From assembly GCA_002381945.1 (NCBI GenBank), contig DFXY01000048.1, positions 69,485 to 79,238 on the forward strand: DNA of 9,754 bases. Reading direction: 5' to 3'. The first letter of the stretch is position 1. Each line of letters begins with the position of its first letter. The notes under the pieces are model-generated. The model had not been told where the DNA came from. It ran no database searches and worked only from the letters and a program-made list of their open reading frames with translations. The translations under genes and the position numbers were made by a program. Positions 5,818 to 9,754 of this stretch are shown here, in pieces. Source of the stretch: Bacteriovoracaceae bacterium UBA4096 (GTDB taxonomy: Bacteria; Bdellovibrionota; Bacteriovoracia; Bacteriovoracales; Bacteriovoracaceae).

Positions 5818-6131
5818 TGATTGTAGTAAGTGCTTTTTTGGTCATTCCAATTATTCTGTTTTTTGTTGCTAAATATTATTTTAGTCTTATGGAAAAGCTG
5901 CATTCTAAAGGCGCAGCTTCTTCTAAACCTTTGATGTTTTTCTCATGGTTGGCTGTTTCCTTCATTGTATTTTTATCAGCTTATATCCCAATTAGTATTC
6001 TCAAAAAGGAAGCTCCAAATAGCGACATTAAATGGGGAATTTTACCTCTACTTGTAAGTATGGTTTTAATCTTCTTGTTTCAAAGGAATGAAATTAAAAG
6101 AATTGGAACTCTTCTTAATGTTAGAAAGTAG
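5817..6131 (+). CDS. Three-segment small membrane protein, candidate immunity protein
   Basis: The 104-residue product has three hydrophobic segments, about residues 2-22, 39-62 and 73-89, joined by short basic or polar loops, and a basic C-terminal tail (QRNEIKRIG..NVRK). It should sit in the inner membrane. The GTG start is well supported: GGAGG (5806-5810) lies 6 nt upstream, inside the end of the glycine-zipper tip frame, and the GTG overlaps that frame's TAG by one base (TAGTG). This tight coupling to an RHS tip is the usual position of an immunity gene, although no known immunity family is recognised. Because it has its own good Shine-Dalgarno, it could stay functional although the tip has lost its start. 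Composition is AT-rich. Confidence 0.72.
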   Translation: MIVVSAFLVIPIILFFVAKYYFSLMEKLHSKGAASSKPLMFFSWLAVSFIVFLSAYIPISILKKEAPNSDIKWGILPLLVSMVLIFLFQRNEIKRIGTLLNVRK

Positions 6132-6171
6132 CTTGGAGTAACTTAGATTGGACCAGTATATCCTTAAATTG

Positions 6172-6206
6172 AGAACTATTTTCCGTAATCCTAAATCAAA
6201 AGTTCT
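6172..6206. terminator. Weak inverted repeat between convergent genes
   Basis: AGAACTATTTT (6172-6182) and AAAAGTTCT (6198-6206) pair with small bulges across a 15-nt loop, between the 104-residue membrane protein gene and the opposing DUF3857 gene. The stem is weak and no proper T-tract follows on either strand, so a bidirectional terminator is only a possibility. Confidence 0.2.
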
Positions 6207-6247
6207 TAAATCATCTGTGCACTATTTAGGCAAAAGATTACTGCTCC

Positions 6248-9200
6248 CTATTTTCTCGCCCGAGAGATCTCAACTCCAACATTACCTACCGAAGCCGGCA
6301 TCCTTCCCTCATCCATTTCCTTAATCACTCTCGTGAGGTCGTTTAATCTTGAGGTGGTGTTTATATCACCCTTGTTAACTTCAAGAGCAAGTGCGAGACA
6401 TTTTCTGGCCTTTTCCAGCAGATCTTTCTTTAGTAATTCTTTTCCATGGAATTCATAAACATATCCGAGTGTAGAGAGGATTCTGAAATCTTTTGGACTC
6501 GATTGAACCAGACTCTCTCCATATGTAATGGCCTTTTCCATATTTTCATTAAATTCTTTTTTTCTTTTTAAGGCGATTAAGCTGGTTCCAGTATCGTTGT
6601 AGGCCAGAAGTCTTGTTGCTGGATCTTTGATGTGATCAAGTACTAAATTCATAAATTTCACATGGGATTCCGGATCATTCTTAAAAAGAGTACCATATCT
6701 TCCGAGGAACTCATGTTTATCACCCTCATGGTATTTAGCACCTTCCATGAGTAAGGATAAAGTTCGATCATAATTATTTTTTGCTGCTGCAATGCCTGCG
6801 AGACCAACATAGGCATCGGAATCATTACGGTACTGTAAAGATTCTTTAAAATCTTTTTCTGCTTCATCAACTTTTCCTTTATGGGCCAGATGGTGACCCC
6901 TACTGATTAAAGCTAAAGAAGACATCCACATCATCATTCCCGCTGTGGTGACTTCTCGACCGGCCTTAGCCCGTTCTACGGCTTCGTCATATTTTTTCAA
7001 ATTTATTAGGCATGAAATAACATTTATGTGAGTGTAGCTATCTTTTGGATCATACTTCAGAACTTGATTGTAAGCTTGAACGCACTGAGCGGGTTGCTGG
7101 TAGTGTGAATACAATGAAGCAAACACAAACCAAACTCTCTTTTTTTCAATGTCGGTCTTGGCAATCTTTTCAGCTGATTTTAAGGCGGCAATGGCCTTTG
7201 ATTTATCTCCCAGCCGTTTGTATAACCTACTAAGAGTGGTCAGGTCATTGACCTCCTGGAGTTCTCCTAAAGCTAAAACTTCAGGAATTCCTTTTTTTAC
7301 GGATTCAAGATCTTGCAGATAGGAATTTAATTCCAGATCATCTAACAGAAGACCCTGATGTTTCGGATTATATTTTAATCCATTGGCAATAATCTCCTTG
7401 GCCTGAAGGATATTTGCTTTATTAAATTTGTCATTATTCAAATATCCGTCATGAAGAATGATTGAGGCCATGTATTCATATGATTTTGGATGTGTGGGAT
7501 CATCTTCAAGATTCTTTTTAAGGAAGTAGACAAGATCAATATTATTAAAACCCGTTTTAATGGTTTTGTTCAGAATATCTCTCACAAATTCAGTTCGTTT
7601 TAAAACTCTTTCACTTGGAGGCAGCTTGGCGAAGCGGGCTTCAACATCCGCCTCTGATTCTGCGTGGGCCTTATTTTTATAATTAAATTTGACGAAGCTT
7701 TCTGAAAAACAAGAAGAAAGGCCATATCCAAGAAGTTCAAAGTCGGTTGATTTGAAACTACTATTGGGAATTATGTTCTTCTTGAAATGAAGCTTGTCTG
7801 TGATCTTTAAGCCTTCTGAGTGAAAATCAAATTCACGTCTTATATCAATCCATTCTGTAGATAAACTACATCCTTTGGGTCTTACTTCTGCAAACACATT
7901 CTTAAGAAAGAGACTGCGTTCCACTAAGAAAGGTTCACCTAAAAACAAGTCACTTTCCCAATGTTTGAAATTACTGTTTAAAAGTCCCAGGAATTTCTCC
8001 ATCCCATAGAATTTAGCGTAATGTTTTTCTTCTTCCTTGAAACTAATTTTCCCTGCCGTATATTCAAAGTGTAAGTTGAGCGGTTTATATTTAAATGATT
8101 TCAGATCATAGGGTGTAAATTCAGGCACGATAGGCTCTTCTCCGGAAGAGGCCATGCCCAGGAATGCAGCTTCAAGCTTATCTTTCGGCACATTAACTTC
8201 TAACCCTGTTAAGGCCAAAGCGAGATTTCCTTTCAGGGCAATTTTCGTCTCAGCTGATCCATTAGTCTCCGAATCAAAAGTGATAATTTTCTCTATTTTG
8301 AGTTCATTTGGTTCATCATTAACAAGCGGTATGGTTGCCAGAGAATGTGATCCGTCTAAGATGAGGGCAGACTTTCCTGCAATATCATCTCTATGATTTA
8401 GTCCATAAGAGACTTTATTAGTAGGATCTATCCAATAGTTTTTTCCATGGGCCTGTAATCGGACAATGGCATGGTTAAAAAGTCCTATGCTTGGTAGTCC
8501 GTATTTTAATACACCTGCTTGAGCAGAGGAGGAACGATAGACGGTGGCCACATCCGCTTTGATATCGACTTTTCTTAAAAGTAGTGTCAAAAGAGTTGAG
8601 AAGTCTTTACAGTCACCATATCTGGTACCAACTATTTCCTTGATATCCCTTGGAGAAAAAGCGCCTTTCAATGTACGCCAATCACCAACATAGTTATAGT
8701 TTTGTGTAATATAAGCAACCAGATGATTCACTTTCTCATCCAGAGTTTTAAGTGCCCTGGCATCTTTTACTATTGGCCCAAGACTTTTTGGTAAGTCCTG
8801 TACTAACACGTTATCAAAACGCCTTTTTAAGTTAGTTCCAATTTTAACCCAGTCTTTCTCTGTACTCACATTCAGGAAAGTCATCTTTGATAAATTAAGC
8901 ACTCCAAATTCTTCTACAGTTTTTTTCAGATAAGGTTTGTTCAGCTTCATTGTCAGGAGATGTTTCTTGGAATCTTTTGTCTCCATGACTTCAAGAACAT
9001 TGAATGGATCATTCTTCTCATAATAAAGTGGTAGTTCCGACTCTATACTCAGAAATGATTCATCTGCCTGACCTCCTTCACCCATTTGATAACTTGTGGA
9101 GAAATGTCCTGAGACAACTACTTTTTGCACATCTTGCTGATACTTAATGATTATTCTCGAATTCACTTGAATATTTGGAAGTGGAATCTGAATTTCCTTA

Positions 9201-9532
9201 GTGTCATCAATGCCTTTATCTTGGGAGACACTGCGATCAACAATCTTGTCTTTTGCTACTTCATAAACATTGTTTCCATTGATGACTTTAACCGATAAAA
9301 TTTTGATAGAAGTAGTGTTTGATCGATAGGGGATTTTATAAATTGAAAAGCGTTCCTTGGCCGAATCTTTTAAAAGCTCATACTCCAAACTTTGAATCAT
9401 TGTATTTGATCCATTCTTTTTAACTTTAACGATTGATTCTTCTTTTAAGAGGACATACTCAAGATCCGCTTTAGTGGCCCAGCGAGCGAATGCTTGAGAA
9501 GAGATGAGCAAAAGAATGAAGAATAGTTTCAT
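6248..9532 (-). CDS. Exported DUF3857 / transglutaminase-like / TPR protein
   Basis: A 1,094-residue protein with an N-terminal signal peptide (MKLFFILLLISSQAFA, then RW), so it probably works in the periplasm or at the envelope. About residues 40-200 match the DUF3857 style of beta-rich domain. A transglutaminase-like domain follows (about 255-375) with the full triad: Cys308 in RYGDCKDFSTLL, His354 in FNHAIVRL and Asp369 in YWIDPT. A second beta-rich region reaches about residue 640. The remainder, to about 1060, is helical with degenerate TPR units (for example KSKAIAALKSAEKIA and KYDEAVERAKAG). DUF3857 with a transglutaminase core is a known pairing; such proteins may cleave or cross-link peptides, but the substrate is unknown. 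The ATG has AGGA 5 nt upstream. It appears to be a single gene, facing the RHS island tail-to-tail. Confidence 0.92.
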   Translation of the reverse strand: MKLFFILLLISSQAFARWATKADLEYVLLKEESIVKVKKNGSNTMIQSLEYELLKDSAKERFSIYKIPYRSNTTSIKILSVKVINGNNVYEVAKDKIVDRSVSQDKGIDDTKEIQIPLPNIQVNSRIIIKYQQDVQKVVVSGHFSTSYQMGEGGQADESFLSIESELPLYYEKNDPFNVLEVMETKDSKKHLLTMKLNKPYLKKTVEEFGVLNLSKMTFLNVSTEKDWVKIGTNLKRRFDNVLVQDLPKSLGPIVKDARALKTLDEKVNHLVAYITQNYNYVGDWRTLKGAFSPRDIKEIVGTRYGDCKDFSTLLTLLLRKVDIKADVATVYRSSSAQAGVLKYGLPSIGLFNHAIVRLQAHGKNYWIDPTNKVSYGLNHRDDIAGKSALILDGSHSLATIPLVNDEPNELKIEKIITFDSETNGSAETKIALKGNLALALTGLEVNVPKDKLEAAFLGMASSGEEPIVPEFTPYDLKSFKYKPLNLHFEYTAGKISFKEEEKHYAKFYGMEKFLGLLNSNFKHWESDLFLGEPFLVERSLFLKNVFAEVRPKGCSLSTEWIDIRREFDFHSEGLKITDKLHFKKNIIPNSSFKSTDFELLGYGLSSCFSESFVKFNYKNKAHAESEADVEARFAKLPPSERVLKRTEFVRDILNKTIKTGFNNIDLVYFLKKNLEDDPTHPKSYEYMASIILHDGYLNNDKFNKANILQAKEIIANGLKYNPKHQGLLLDDLELNSYLQDLESVKKGIPEVLALGELQEVNDLTTLSRLYKRLGDKSKAIAALKSAEKIAKTDIEKKRVWFVFASLYSHYQQPAQCVQAYNQVLKYDPKDSYTHINVISCLINLKKYDEAVERAKAGREVTTAGMMMWMSSLALISRGHHLAHKGKVDEAEKDFKESLQYRNDSDAYVGLAGIAAAKNNYDRTLSLLMEGAKYHEGDKHEFLGRYGTLFKNDPESHVKFMNLVLDHIKDPATRLLAYNDTGTSLIALKRKKEFNENMEKAITYGESLVQSSPKDFRILSTLGYVYEFHGKELLKKDLLEKARKCLALALEVNKGDINTTSRLNDLTRVIKEMDEGRMPASVGNVGVEISRARK

Positions 9533-9667
9533 AGGAATCCTTTTATTGACGACTAATCGGTCATAAAAGGAATTGAAACACTTAAGAATTATTGAGACAT
9601 CAGGTTAGCTTTGGAACTATTGGGAATTAGATATATGAAGCGTTCTTAATTATTCTTAAATTGGGGC

Positions 9668-9698
9668 CTGCCAAAAGGTGTCACTTACCTTTTGGCAG
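9668..9698. repeat. Palindromic repeat, copy 2 (12-bp perfect stem)
   Basis: CTGCCAAAAGGT (9668-9679) and ACCTTTTGGCAG (9687-9698) are perfect complements around the 7-nt spacer GTCACTT. The inner part matches copy 1 at 3576-3597 apart from one spacer base; copy 2 has five extra base pairs at the outside. No T-tract follows on the plus strand. It may act as a transcript-end hairpin or belong to a dispersed repeat family. Confidence 0.7.
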
Positions 9699-9754
9699 AA
9701 AATAACATGCTGCTTACGTAAAAGTGTGCTGGCTGGCCGCTCGTTTCTAGTGCG

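Noticed and set aside
7045..8396. Plus-strand frames at 7045-7233 and 8154-8396
   Set aside because: Both are shadows of the DUF3857/TPR gene on the opposite strand.
9685..9753. Possible 3' end of a minus-strand gene entering from the right edge
   Set aside because: Only 22 codons are visible, there is no recognisable motif, and the stop lies inside the palindromic repeat; it cannot be told from chance.

Overview
The window is a moderately AT-rich bacterial segment from a Gram-negative organism: two products carry Sec-type signal peptides, the lycopene cyclase is of the proteobacterial CrtY type, and an RHS element is present. I lean towards a Bdellovibrionota (Bacteriovoracia-like) genome, but this is inference from gene style and not proven by any marker in the window.

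Layout. 1-597 (+) is the C-terminal half of a CrtY-type lycopene cyclase running in from the left edge. 702-1022 (+) encodes a short secreted protein resembling DUF2259, with its ribosome-binding site inside a predicted hairpin. It overlaps tail-to-tail with a minus-strand CobB-like sirtuin (1000-1890). The sirtuin is divergent from asnB (1971-3566, +), a textbook class II glutamine-dependent asparagine synthetase. A palindromic repeat and a good intrinsic terminator follow asnB.

3689-3986 is very AT-rich and gene-free. It leads into an accessory island of RHS (polymorphic toxin) pieces, about 3970-6131. The pieces are: an RHS gene lacking its 5' part but keeping its core and a 77-residue C-terminal tip; an overlapping 46-codon single-membrane-segment ORF; a short toxin-tail-like remnant in another frame and of higher GC; a start-less glycine-zipper tip; and a 104-residue three-membrane-segment protein whose GTG start overlaps the tip's stop codon. 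I read this as an array of displaced RHS C-terminal cassettes, two of them coupled to small membrane proteins that are candidate immunity factors. It is the part of the window most worth following up.

6248-9532 (-) is a large exported protein combining DUF3857, a transglutaminase-like C-H-D triad and a TPR region. The right edge (9533-9754) is non-coding as far as I can see and carries a second, longer copy of the palindromic repeat found after asnB.

The housekeeping genes (crtY, the sirtuin, asnB) are not an obvious pathway unit. Apart from the RHS cassettes they look like independently transcribed neighbours. No tRNA, rRNA, CRISPR array or intact insertion sequence was found.
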